The position numbers were made by a program, and so were the translations under genes. Positions 46,030 to 55,705 of a stretch of 64,000 nt of DNA are shown here, in pieces. The stretch's first letter is position 1. Each line of letters begins with the position of its first letter. Under the pieces are notes generated by a model. The model searched no databases. It was not told where the DNA came from and saw only the letters and a program-made list of their open reading frames with translations. This DNA is from Flammulina velutipes (Eukaryota > Basidiomycota > Agaricomycetes > Agaricales > Physalacriaceae): NCBI GenBank assembly GCA_011800155.1, contig CM022375.1:1426001-1490000 (forward strand), written 5' to 3'.

Positions 46030-47196
46030 ATGCCTTCTCCTATCGCTTTGATTCCTCTATGGGCCAACTTCAAAATCGCCATGATTCCGGGTTTGGACAA
46101 GCGATTTTCCGAGGAGGCCTTGGACTTTTTGCAGGCTGAGACTGGTCTCGCCGTTGCTATATCGTTATATCGCACTGCTCAAGGCTTTCCTATCGTGGCC
46201 ACGCCACTCAATAGCTTGGATCTTACCGCACGGTATACCGATGCGGCTGCGGACTTGCACTTAGGTCCTGCTCGTCAGATAGACGCTCCTACGTTGAGGT
46301 TCACCCTAGGCGTAATGGTACGTCTCGGATTTTTCCTTACATTTGCGGGTCTAACGGTCTTGATAGCAACACGCTTCTAGTTTGTGGCATTGCGAACATC
46401 CCGACTTTCGTACAGGGCAAGCCTACAACTTAGCTTCGTTGTATATCGTCTGTCTTCGATTGGTGTCCAACTTCTTTCATGGACGCACGGGAAACTGTAC
46501 CCTCGATGGTCTTTCCTTCGAAGGATGGCTTTCCAAAGTATATCGCCAACCCCATATGCACTTTACGGAGTTGTACTTGGATGCTAGCGCCGATTTCATC
46601 GTGAGTTCTTTAACCTATACACCTTTTCCGTACTAAATCTCGGGATTTTCCATAGACCAGCGTAATGTTGGGCTATCATAGGGGAGCGCCTGACTCTTTG
46701 GGTGGGATCTTTGCCCATCCTGAGGTCTTGGATGCTATCCCTGTCCCTCTATCTCGTATGGATGCCAGCGACGTTCAATTGGTCGCTTGGTGGCCTCGTT
46801 ATCTTTCCGCTAACAACATTCAGCCCGAGTTTGATACTCGTCCTATCATGTATGAACGGGTCGTTACCAACGGTTATTCGCCTTTACACGATTTTCCGGC
46901 TGGGTTGGTTGACGCTAGTGACCTCAGACTTGGTCCCCACGCCGAACGCTTCACTGAGTTCGTACCAGAGCCCCATTGTGTTGCTCAACGGCGATCTAGC
47001 TCAACGCCTGAACTTGTTCCAATCAGTTCTCCAGTACCAGTGGTCAGATCTTTCGTAAGTCTTTCTGTTCGACGTCTAGTGTATTATTCTAACACCTTTC
47101 TTCTGATAGACCCACTTCAATACGCTAGGACAGACTATGTGTACCCACTGTCCCACTAGTCATCCTGCCGTCGAATGTACTCCTCCGACCCAGTAG
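46030..47196 (+). CDS. Retrotransposon cargo protein 2 (antisense, CCHC-like end)
   Basis: Exons 46030-46317, 46367-46600, 46656-47054 and 47110-47196; 335 aa, with all junctions in phase 0. The first 260 residues look globular and alpha-helical, without a recognised family. The last exon encodes a short Cys/His cluster, CTHCPTSHPAVEC (C-x2-C-x3-H-x4-C), one residue short of a classical retroviral zinc knuckle. A nucleic-acid-binding, gag-like role is possible but inferred. Same strand as cargo gene 1 and 444 bp downstream of it. Confidence 0.72.
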
Positions 47197-47947
47197 TCGG
47201 ATTTTCCGTTAAAAGTCTATCACCTTGGTGTTAGACACTTAGTCTGTATCGTTTGTCGGTTATCCTATGTCGTAGCGCTATACCTTCAATTTAGACCCTT
47301 TCCTTGTTACCAAGTTCGTTCTGTGGTTCAAATTGATGGTGGCGCGGGAATTCCCGTATCTTCATCGGAGTTGAGTATTCTTCATGCTATTGCATTCATA
47401 CTCGTAGCCTCAGGTATATATGGCTTAAGACCTTCGTTGGCTAGTTCTTCTACATAACTTGAGACGTACTAGCCTTAGCGTAGTCTCTAGTTATAACCAA
47501 TGTTCTCGCTCCTGATAAGTCCGGGGATCGTCATGATTTTATGGCGTCTCCCATTGACTTATTAGATGCTATCGTACTGGTATCTTTGTTAGTCTACTAA
47601 GCTTTCGTCCTAGAAGAGTCTGTTTTTCCACTTGAAAACCCGGAGAATCCCTTGTCTCAATGACTTGGTATCTCTTGTTGGTTTTCAAGCTTTTCTTTGA
47701 TCTTAGTTCACACCATTTTGTAGTCAAATCAGCGTGCTCGCTATTTTTCATGGTATCGTAAATTGTATGTAAATTTTTGGCACTGAGGCCGCTAAGTCCA
47801 ATGTTCATATATATAGTCCGCGAAGAGAAGAAGTCCGAAGATAACAACGTCCGACCAAAACCCGGCAATGAAAACCAAGACCAAAGCGAAACTACAAGTG
47901 TTAGAGGGAGCTAGGCTTCGACCTCTTTCACTTGTAATCCCTTTCTC
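47197..47947. other. Convergent spacer between cargo genes 2 and 3
   Basis: No gene is seen. TCTCCCATTGACTTATTAGATG at 47548-47569 resembles the sequence just inside the 3' LTR (43731-43752), hinting at an internal duplication of the element end. Confidence 0.4.
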
Positions 47948-49987
47948 CTAGCGACGACGACTTGGTCCAGCTTCGGAATTTTCCGACGCCAACCCATAGT
48001 ACTTGAGAGCAGCAGGATCTCCCCACTGCCTCAGTAAGTCGTTGACAGCGTCAGTCAACCTGCCATTCTGCTCGACAAGTTGGTCTACGTCGTGTCGAAG
48101 ATCTTGTATGGTCTCAAGCAAAGCTTGAGGCCTACGCTTGACCACGTCTGACTCCGGGTCTAGCTTGACGCATTTGAGCTTCATGACTTGACAGCGTATG
48201 CAGGACTTTGTCGTCGGCGTCGCGTACTTGCATTCCTTGCTCCTTTTGAGACACTCTTTGCAAAGTACTTGGGAGTACTTCCAAAGTTCATCTTCCGGAA
48301 TGGGTTCCCTCGCCTTTCTTTTGCCCTTGGCCTTGCTTGACTTCACGGCTACAGCTCCCTTTGCCGTTTTCTTCTTCTTTCTCGCCGGTCCTTCACTTTC
48401 CGACCCATCCTCGGAATCGTCCGTTGGTTCGTCGGAGGGTTGGAAGTCGTCGTTGTTGGGCTCGAAGTCCTCATCGTTCGGCGCGAAGTCTTCGTCGTGC
48501 TGCTCATCTTCATTCTCGCCATCATCGCCACTGCTACCATCGGCGTCGCCATCTTCTACTTCGCGAGTCCTCTTCGTTCCTTTGGCTTTCGCGGGCGAAT
48601 CCGGTTTTGACATCGGAGTCGACTTGACGCTAGGTTTGGGTTTGGCTGCTGGAGCCACCTTCTTACCCACTGCTTTCGTCGTCGTCTTCTTCGTCGTCTT
48701 GGCCTTCTTCTTGGGAGAAGGTGCTTCTTCATCCACGACCTCCTGTCCGGAGTCATCTTCCATTCTCGCTTGCTTTGCGCGAAAGCTCACCGCTCGTATG
48801 AATGCCACCTCCGGGTCTTCTACCGGAGTTGCCGCGGGAGCTGCCATGGTTGATAGCTTCGACAGCTTCTGGTTTCCTAAGCCCTCGATTTCTTCTTGCG
48901 AAGGCATCACAATGGGCAGAAGGGACATCTGCTGAGAGCCTTGGGCCGGCTTAGCCATCGGAGCCCTAGCAGGCCTAACCATTGCCATTGGCGGCATCTG
49001 CATGGGAGCGCGAACTGGGCGAGGTGCCACTACTCTTGGACTTGGAGCCTTTGGCACGGTTTTCGTCTTTCGTGGAGGGGGACGTGGGATCTCCGAACTT
49101 GGAGACCTTTCCGGGGTTGGCGCGGACTTTTCCTTGCGCTCCCCGGAATCCTCTTCCTCGCTCTATCGTAGATCGTATTAGTTGCAATATAGCCTTGAGA
49201 TTCAAGCTACTTACATCTTGCTCTTGGCCCTTGGAAGAGCCTTTCTTTTGTCGTGGCTCCTCTTGAGCCTCGCTATCTTCCTGGTCCTAGGAATTCCGTT
49301 AAGTTTAGCGGGATTTTCTATTACCAAGTCGCTATCGTACCTTGTCTTCGTCAGGACCCTCGGATCCTGAGTCTTCTTCAGCTTCGCTGGTCTTTGCAAC
49401 GGCCATAGCCTTGACGACTTCTGCGTCGTCAGAGCTCTCGCCGCTTGAGTCCTATAACAAGTCCGTTGAATATACCGGAATCTGGTTCTTTTCAGATCTC
49501 ACCTTGACGTTGCCTTTGGTTTTTGCTCCCTTGGCTTGGTCTTGGTCTTCTTCTTGGTCTTCATCTTCGTCATCAGACTTGTCTTTTTCGTCGACGGCAC
49601 TCTTGTCGACCTCTTTGCCTTTACCTTCAGGCGTCTAAGGTTTTTCCGTTGAGTTTCCCGGAATTTACCCGTTAGACTCAAGGAAACTTACCTTGACTCT
49701 CTCTTCAGTCTTCTTCTCGACCTTTTCTTCGTCGCCACTTTCATCTTCCGTTGTCTAATTCGATTCCGTTAAATTTTCGGAATCGGCCGACGTAATCTTT
49801 ATCTTACCGTTGCATCCGGCAACTCTTCGTATAACTGCCAAGCCCTCGTTAGGACTTGGTCCAGCCACACGTTGTTGTTGGCTGCCGAATGCTTGAGTTC
49901 GCCGGCCGCTTTCTCGAACTGAGTCCAGAAGATTCGGTAATCCTCCGGAACGTGGCAGACAGGCAAAGTCCGCCAATTGCCGGGCAT
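47948..49987 (-). CDS. Retrotransposon cargo protein 3: acidic protein with Zn2Cys6 cluster and coiled coil
   Basis: Six exons on the minus strand: 49987-49808, 49754-49692, 49634-49503, 49451-49341, 49286-49215 and 49162-47948; 590 aa. The N-terminal exon (MPGNWRTLPVCHVP) is followed by about 125 residues of acidic and Lys-rich low complexity, a Pro-rich stretch and a second acidic block. Cysteines from residue 487 on have the spacing C-x2-C-x6-C-x9-C-x2-C-x6-C, exactly that of the fungal Gal4-type Zn2Cys6 binuclear cluster. A heptad-like segment (LLETIQDLRHDVDQLVEQ) follows, as in dimerising members. The cluster is C-terminal, whereas it is usually N-terminal. It is encoded in the same sense as gag-pol and lies downstream of integrase. 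DNA binding is inferred. Four of its five introns carry a TTCCG-type stem-loop around the branch site. Confidence 0.78.
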
Positions 49988-50558
49988 AAATCGAAGTCGT
50001 CTGATCGCATTTTTTTGAAAAGTGGCGGCGCTCGAATGCGAGCGCCTTGGGTCGGTTTTTCAATTGAAAGAAACTGGTCGCAGACATAGTAATCGAATGT
50101 AGTCTAGTCGCGTTGATCTCGGTCGCGATTTCGCTAAGTCGCGTCGCTGCGATGGTGGTTGAAGGATGAGTTCGTTTTTCTCAAATTTTCTCTTTAAGTT
50201 CACCATCACGGACCCGGTCCGGTGATCCTGTCGATCAACTCCGAAATGGAAAGAGCCATTCCGTTTCTGATGGGCCTAGCTCTTCGGAATCTTATCTTAG
50301 ATTGTGGGGAATTTCCCCACCCCGCATCGGGAATGGTACCTTTTATTAAAGAAAAGATATTCATCATTTGTACGGTTTGTATACAGTATATCTTTAACGT
50401 TACTGCTATACTATCTTCATTCTCAATGTTAATACATCTTGAACGTATCGTTGGTATGTACCAAGTAAAATCGAAAATTCCTGGTAAATTCCGTTCGTTA
50501 TTCGGGAATGCCTCTATATCCCCCACAAGCTTTATATGATGGTATCCCTACCATCAGC
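49988..50558. other. Spacer between integrase and cargo gene 3
   Basis: No supported gene. A stem-loop TTCCG-N9-CGGGA lies at 50489-50507. GATGGTA-TCCC-TACCATC (about 50538-50555) resembles the hairpin GATGGTG-TCCG-CACCATC just inside the 3' LTR (about 43750-43767). Upstream exons of cargo gene 3 could lie here but were not resolved. Confidence 0.4.
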
Positions 50559-53039
50559 TCATGCTTTCTTGTTTAATTCGTCCATAACTTTGCCTACAGA
50601 GCCACGTATCATGTGTAGTCTCTTGAAGAACAAGTCTCCTAAGAAGCTAGGGTCTTTCCGTGAATAAAACGGAATAACCCGAAACTGCGCAATCTTGTCT
50701 TTGAGTAAGGATCCATCTAGCTCACATAGGACATAGTTTCCACCAGTCGTGCGCGATACTACGGCGTATGGACCCATGAATCGTTCTTTGAACTTGTGAT
50801 TAAGTTCCTCTTCAATCCTAGTATTTCGGACTAATACCAGTTCACCAGTTTTGAACTTGTGAGATGGCATTCTGTTCTTATGATCTTCCATGAACTTAGC
50901 CGCTGCTCGAATCTTGGCATCTGTGACTCTTTGCTTCATACGTTTCACATCTTCTTTGTGTTTAATGAGCTGTTGTGCACGAAATGCTATCAAGTCTGAA
51001 TGCGACACTAAGGAATCCGGAATATCAACCAACCAAGTTACCTCGTTTATATCTAACGGTAGGATGGGTTCACATCCTGTTACCGCGTAAAACGGTGACT
51101 GTCCAAGTGTTCGTTTAACAGTGATTCGTTCTGCCCATAGTACTTCGTGTAGGTATGCCGGCCATTCTTCGGGATTTCCCCTACAGACTTTGAATAAGGA
51201 TTGTCTTATGTCCCAATGTCCGCGTTCGACCTTCCCATTAGCCTGTTTATTGTACGGCGTAATGAGGATACCCTTGACTCCATACTTGGCTTCAATATGA
51301 ACCATTGCTTTCTTAATAGCAGGACCATTATCTGTTATGATCTGCTTTATACATCCCCAACGACATAGGATATCTTCGAAGAGCCAGTCTCCTAGAGTAT
51401 CCGCGTTCTCGTTGATCAAGGCCCTTGCTTCCGGCCAACCACTAAGTCCACATCGAGCCACTGTGACAGCATTATAGCCGTCATACTTTTTGATCTTCGG
51501 ATTTTTCCCGCCTGATTTCGGCATTCGGAATGTGTCCACAAAAGCAGTCTCAAATATTCCTGGTGTTGGTGTAATCGTAGGTTCCTTATGGATGATAATC
51601 TTCTGTCGTTTTTGGCAAAGAATACAAGTCTTAACAAACCAGTTCATGTCGTCTTCCATGCCTGGCCACCAGAACCTCTTGCCAACTAATTGTCGAACTG
51701 AGTATTGTCCTTTATGGCCATGTTTATCATGTACTATAGTCACTACTGGCAACCGTTTCCCTACTAAGAGGACTCGACGGTGCTTGTTTTCTTTGTGCTT
51801 CTTGTATAACTTCCCACCCGCAATGAAGAAATCCTTAGATGCCCAGTCCTTCAACGTTGATAGTTGTCTGGTGGATAGTTCTTCGGTTTCATATTCACTG
51901 TTGCGTAGGCAAGCTTCGACGTGTGGCAAGAGAGTTTCCCATAGAGCTTCTCTACTTGACCTTTCTAAGTCCGGAAACTCATCAATTGCTACCCATTTCT
52001 CAAGGTCTTCTACCGCCATTGCTGCTAGTTGAGTAGCGCGGTATTCTTCTGAGGGCTGCTCGAAGTCGTTTACTGAGCTTTCCGGTAAACTTACGGGAAT
52101 TTCCCGTACTTCTTGCAGGTAACCTGTCTTAGTATCTATAGCATCTTTGAAGTCCTCGAAGGGGAGAGGCTTGTCCTCGTCCGCTAAGTCGTTAGGTTCT
52201 TCATACTCAAAGCTAGGCAGCTCGTCTTCTTCTTCATCTCCTGGAGGACGGGGTATGATAATGTCTTCAGGTGCAGGCACCCTTCGACTCAGTCCGTCCG
52301 GACCATGGACTTTTCCAGGTACATGTACCAAAGTGAAGTGGAACATGAGTATCTCTTCTGCCCATCTTTGTAGGTTCCCGTTGGTAAGGGAGTCGATGTT
52401 TGATAGCATTCCCTTAATGTACTTTGCATCGACTTCTACCTTCAGCTTCCGACAACCTAATAGATAGTACTTGCACGCCATTAATGCGCGGTGAAGTCCG
52501 AATAATTCCCTCTTTGATTGTGAGTATCTAGCCTCACGCTCATCCAAAGTGATCGATAGGAACTTCGCATAGTAACGTTTCTTAGGGTCTTCAGGATCTT
52601 CTTGACTAAGATAAAATCCTACCGCCATATAAGAGGTATCCACCGATAATATAATCGGAGTATCCCAATCATAGTTCAAGGGCTTCAGCATGGGACTTGT
52701 CTCAAGGGCTCTCTTTAATGAGTCCATCGAGGCTTGTTCTTCTTCTCCCCAATGAAACAACACACCATCTCTTGTCAACCTGGTCATTGCCAGTGCTTTC
52801 TTAGAGTAGTCTTTCACAAACGTTCGGAAAACGCCTGCGGTTCCAAGGAAGGAACGAACGTCTCTTAAGCATTCACAAGGTACCCAATCTGATATGACTT
52901 TGACTCGTTCTTCTGCCAGTTTACGTCCCTCATAGCAACAGGTATGACCTACTACTACGGTTTCGTTCGCGCAAATGATAGCTTTATGCCCAGAAAAGGT
53001 TCCCCCCGAGTACTTCATGCGTTGTATGATCCTATTCAT
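50559..53039 (-). CDS. Gypsy-type RNase H and integrase (pol, second ORF)
   Basis: 826 codons. It starts in the thumb/connection region of reverse transcriptase (NRIIQRMKYSGGTFSG). RNase H follows, with SVDTSYMAVGFYLSQ and SKRELFGLHRAL. The integrase has an HHCC zinc module (HDKHGHKGQY then CILCQKR) and catalytic acidic residues in VDTFRMP, ITDNGPA and GKVERGHWDIR. The protein ends without an obvious chromodomain. The ATG at 53039 overlaps the stop of the upstream RT frame (ATGAATAG). Because the RT fold runs across the junction, the two frames should be joined by a +1 shift, or one base has been gained. Confidence 0.9.
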   Translation of the reverse strand: MNRIIQRMKYSGGTFSGHKAIICANETVVVGHTCCYEGRKLAEERVKVISDWVPCECLRDVRSFLGTAGVFRTFVKDYSKKALAMTRLTRDGVLFHWGEEEQASMDSLKRALETSPMLKPLNYDWDTPIILSVDTSYMAVGFYLSQEDPEDPKKRYYAKFLSITLDEREARYSQSKRELFGLHRALMACKYYLLGCRKLKVEVDAKYIKGMLSNIDSLTNGNLQRWAEEILMFHFTLVHVPGKVHGPDGLSRRVPAPEDIIIPRPPGDEEEDELPSFEYEEPNDLADEDKPLPFEDFKDAIDTKTGYLQEVREIPVSLPESSVNDFEQPSEEYRATQLAAMAVEDLEKWVAIDEFPDLERSSREALWETLLPHVEACLRNSEYETEELSTRQLSTLKDWASKDFFIAGGKLYKKHKENKHRRVLLVGKRLPVVTIVHDKHGHKGQYSVRQLVGKRFWWPGMEDDMNWFVKTCILCQKRQKIIIHKEPTITPTPGIFETAFVDTFRMPKSGGKNPKIKKYDGYNAVTVARCGLSGWPEARALINENADTLGDWLFEDILCRWGCIKQIITDNGPAIKKAMVHIEAKYGVKGILITPYNKQANGKVERGHWDIRQSLFKVCRGNPEEWPAYLHEVLWAERITVKRTLGQSPFYAVTGCEPILPLDINEVTWLVDIPDSLVSHSDLIAFRAQQLIKHKEDVKRMKQRVTDAKIRAAAKFMEDHKNRMPSHKFKTGELVLVRNTRIEEELNHKFKERFMGPYAVVSRTTGGNYVLCELDGSLLKDKIAQFRVIPFYSRKDPSFLGDLFFKRLHMIRGSVGKVMDELNKKA

Positions 53040-54504
53040 GGTTGATCATATGTTCCCATACGAATCGGCGGATTCCGTTATTTTCACGGATTGTCTCGTA
53101 GTTGCCATCTTTATCTTGGTACCTAGTAGCTGGCCCTCTAACTGGTACATCGTCTATGTAAGGCCTAGTAAAGGCTGGTATTTCGTCTTTGAGAATATGA
53201 GTAACATCTTCGTGGAAGATGGGTACTGAATTCGTCCAACCCATGGGTAAGGTCTTGAGTCGTAATGCCCCATACGGAGTAGAGAACGTTGTCATGTCTC
53301 TGGATTTTTCCGCTAAGTGTCGTTCGTCGTACCCGACATACAAGTCTAGGGTACCCCCACAAGCTCTTCCAGCAAACGCTTCCGCTAATTCTTCGGTGGC
53401 GGGAGGTAAGCCTGAATGCGCAATAGTAACTGCATTCAATGGTTCTAAGCTATGGACCAATCGAAGTTTCTTGCCATCTTTCTTAACTACACAGAACCAA
53501 CGCGACCTGTATGACGAGTTCGAAGGCTCATACACGCCGGAGTCCAGCTTGTTCTTTATTATCGCGCAGACTTCGTTGAAGATTCCCGGAGGAATCTTGA
53601 TTGGCCTTAGTACCCATGGTACATGAGGTATGACTGGCATGTCTACTGGCGGGAAGAAGTCTTCCCGGAATCTTCCCTTCTCTGATTCTTCCCATGCAAA
53701 GCCTTCATTCTGCTTACACATGAGGTCGTCTATCAAATCTCGTTCTTGAGGCCATAGGAAATTTCCGGTATGGTCCTTCTGTACTTGTTCTCTTCGTTCT
53801 TCCGTGTATCGCCCGGTGGGTTGAAACTTAGGTGGATTGGGATTCAATACAGGCATTCCCTCCAGGGGATCGCCTACAATGTTTCGCACAATTCTGAACT
53901 CGTCTGGTAAGGTTCCTAAGTGTGGTTTGACCTTCAACGCCACTGGTTTATATTTCTTTGAAGCTAGTACTTGTACAGGAGCTGCCTTTTGTTTGACCTG
54001 CTCCAGGAACTTGACTTGTTCTGAGCCCCATGCGTCAGGAGGTAGTGTAACCGTTAGATTGCTAAACACTTTACTTAGTTCTGCGGGAACGTCGTAGAAT
54101 ATATTCGCTGTATCCAACTGATGGCTAGCTAAGTCCTGTTCAAAACTTGGAGGATACTTTTGATCGTCTGTTAAAGGCTGACTCCAAGTTTCTATCGTAT
54201 TAGACAGGTTTCCATGTTTATGGAAGCCCGCTATCTTCTTGCGTGGAATTTTCCGTAGATTCCCCGGAAATTCCCTTCCTGTGCTATCGTATGCTACAGG
54301 CGGTTCTTCGTATTGATATTCATTGCGCAAGGGTTTAACTGCATTGTGAATACCCTCTGTGGATTTTCTTAGGTATAGGTTCGTAACGGCTTCGGTTGTG
54401 AAAGTTGACCGGGAATCTCCGGGCACATAGGTTTCCACCAAATGTATCCCCTGAGACCCTTGATCACTTAGGATTAGAGCAACCTCTCCTTGATCCTCGA
54501 TCAA
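53032..54504 (-). CDS. Gypsy-type reverse transcriptase (pol, first ORF)
   Basis: 490 codons of open frame with no ATG near its start (it opens with TTG), so it is probably expressed as a fusion with the upstream protease by -1 frameshifting. RT landmarks: VPWVLRPIKIPPG, then SRWFCVVKKDGKKLRLVHS (palm/fingers), LPMGWTNSVPIFHEDV, and the catalytic YIDDV. The frame ends at HMINHE, just where the RT connection continues in the next ORF. An N-terminal extension of about 250 residues precedes the RT core. Confidence 0.9.
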   Translation of the reverse strand: MIEDQGEVALILSDQGSQGIHLVETYVPGDSRSTFTTEAVTNLYLRKSTEGIHNAVKPLRNEYQYEEPPVAYDSTGREFPGNLRKIPRKKIAGFHKHGNLSNTIETWSQPLTDDQKYPPSFEQDLASHQLDTANIFYDVPAELSKVFSNLTVTLPPDAWGSEQVKFLEQVKQKAAPVQVLASKKYKPVALKVKPHLGTLPDEFRIVRNIVGDPLEGMPVLNPNPPKFQPTGRYTEERREQVQKDHTGNFLWPQERDLIDDLMCKQNEGFAWEESEKGRFREDFFPPVDMPVIPHVPWVLRPIKIPPGIFNEVCAIIKNKLDSGVYEPSNSSYRSRWFCVVKKDGKKLRLVHSLEPLNAVTIAHSGLPPATEELAEAFAGRACGGTLDLYVGYDERHLAEKSRDMTTFSTPYGALRLKTLPMGWTNSVPIFHEDVTHILKDEIPAFTRPYIDDVPVRGPATRYQDKDGNYETIRENNGIRRFVWEHMINHE

Positions 54505-55532
54505 TTCCTCGAGTGTTGCAGAAAAACCGGTATAGCCGCGGGTTGCTGATACCTAGGCATTTGCCCTCTCTTGTATGTAGGCAAAGTGATTTTCTTCCCA
54601 TTGCTAGGATCTGTTATAGTCGCTACGACAGCACCATCTTTAAGGGTAGTCGTATTGATACTCGAGATCACATCAAAGGGTCGTCCTAAAAGGACTTCGT
54701 ATGCAGGGTCTCTGATGATATGAACTTGTAGATAGAACGTTATTCCACCAAAGTCAAATGCAACGTTTCTGGCTAAGCCTGCAGTGCGGGTTTGTCCTTT
54801 GTCGGCGCTTTCCATAATAATGTTGAATGAAGGATCGAATGGGATTCCTAATTCAAGCGCGGCTTTTAACGACATCGATACAATTTGGGACCCGCTATCA
54901 AGTAGACTTTCCTTCTTGCCGGCCCCAAAGATTGTGGGCCATAGGGTTCGAAGGTCAGCACTTTCAGCTGCAACGTTTGATCGTGGTAGTTGGTATGGGC
55001 CAGCGTAACCCGTATGGTTAAACAGTTGTTCGACCAAATCATGGCATACCACGGATCCTAGAGGTAGCTGACTCGAATTTTGTAAGTTAATCGAGTAGTA
55101 CATAGGATCTTCACTTGCGTGATATTCCGGGATTTCGTCGGATTCAACCGTCTGCTGGTTGACCTTAACGTTCTTTGCTCTTAAGTTTTCTAACAGGTCT
55201 TTCTGCCAAGCCTCGTTAGTCGCTAACAGTTCTTCGGGGAGTAGTTTCTTCCATAGAGAACGCCATCCGGGATTCCGGCTAAGGAGATCCTTTAGCTTTG
55301 ATATGCGTTGGTAGCTCTTATGTTTTTCTACTTCCTTCTTTACTGCGGCTTCTTCCGTGGCGTTAGCGGGATTTTCCCGTTTATCTTCAGTCTTGCGACT
55401 ATCTACTGGTTCTGGTCCTTCCAGTACCTCCTCGAGTATCTCACTCAAGTCGGGTTCTTCATCGTCTATTTCCGCCACTGGTGGCTCCACGAATTTTACT
55501 TGTTTCTGTCGAGTAGGGATCACTACTTCCAT
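54501..55532 (-). CDS. Gypsy-type aspartic protease
   Basis: 343 codons from ATG 55532. The aspartyl protease active-site motif LLDSGSQIVSMS lies near residue 213, with the flap region around FDFGGITFYLQVH and a terminal VLLGRPF hydrophobic-Gly motif, as in retropepsins. The N-terminal half is acidic and unstructured. The stop overlaps the RT frame by 4 nt (54501-54504), and the change of frame is -1, the usual arrangement for pro-pol expression. Confidence 0.88.
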   Translation of the reverse strand: MEVVIPTRQKQVKFVEPPVAEIDDEEPDLSEILEEVLEGPEPVDSRKTEDKRENPANATEEAAVKKEVEKHKSYQRISKLKDLLSRNPGWRSLWKKLLPEELLATNEAWQKDLLENLRAKNVKVNQQTVESDEIPEYHASEDPMYYSINLQNSSQLPLGSVVCHDLVEQLFNHTGYAGPYQLPRSNVAAESADLRTLWPTIFGAGKKESLLDSGSQIVSMSLKAALELGIPFDPSFNIIMESADKGQTRTAGLARNVAFDFGGITFYLQVHIIRDPAYEVLLGRPFDVISSINTTTLKDGAVVATITDPSNGKKITLPTYKRGQMPRYQQPAAIPVFLQHSRN

Positions 55533-55705
55533 TCTTAGACCTCTGGGTTGAGGTATCTTCTTTTGTGGTTCAACTGGTTCAGGCTCTTCTGGTTTTTCCT
55601 TTTCTATCGCGCTATGACTTCTTGTACGATGCTGAGTATTTTGGCTCTCAGGAGGGAGGGTTCGCTGTCGCAGTATTTCAGACGAACCTCCGTCCGTCCT
55701 CGAGC

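Noticed and set aside
48198..48935. Ser/Phe-rich plus-strand ORF opposite cargo gene 3
   Set aside because: Antisense shadow of acidic and Lys-rich codons; the minus-strand gene has coherent introns and a Zn2Cys6 motif.
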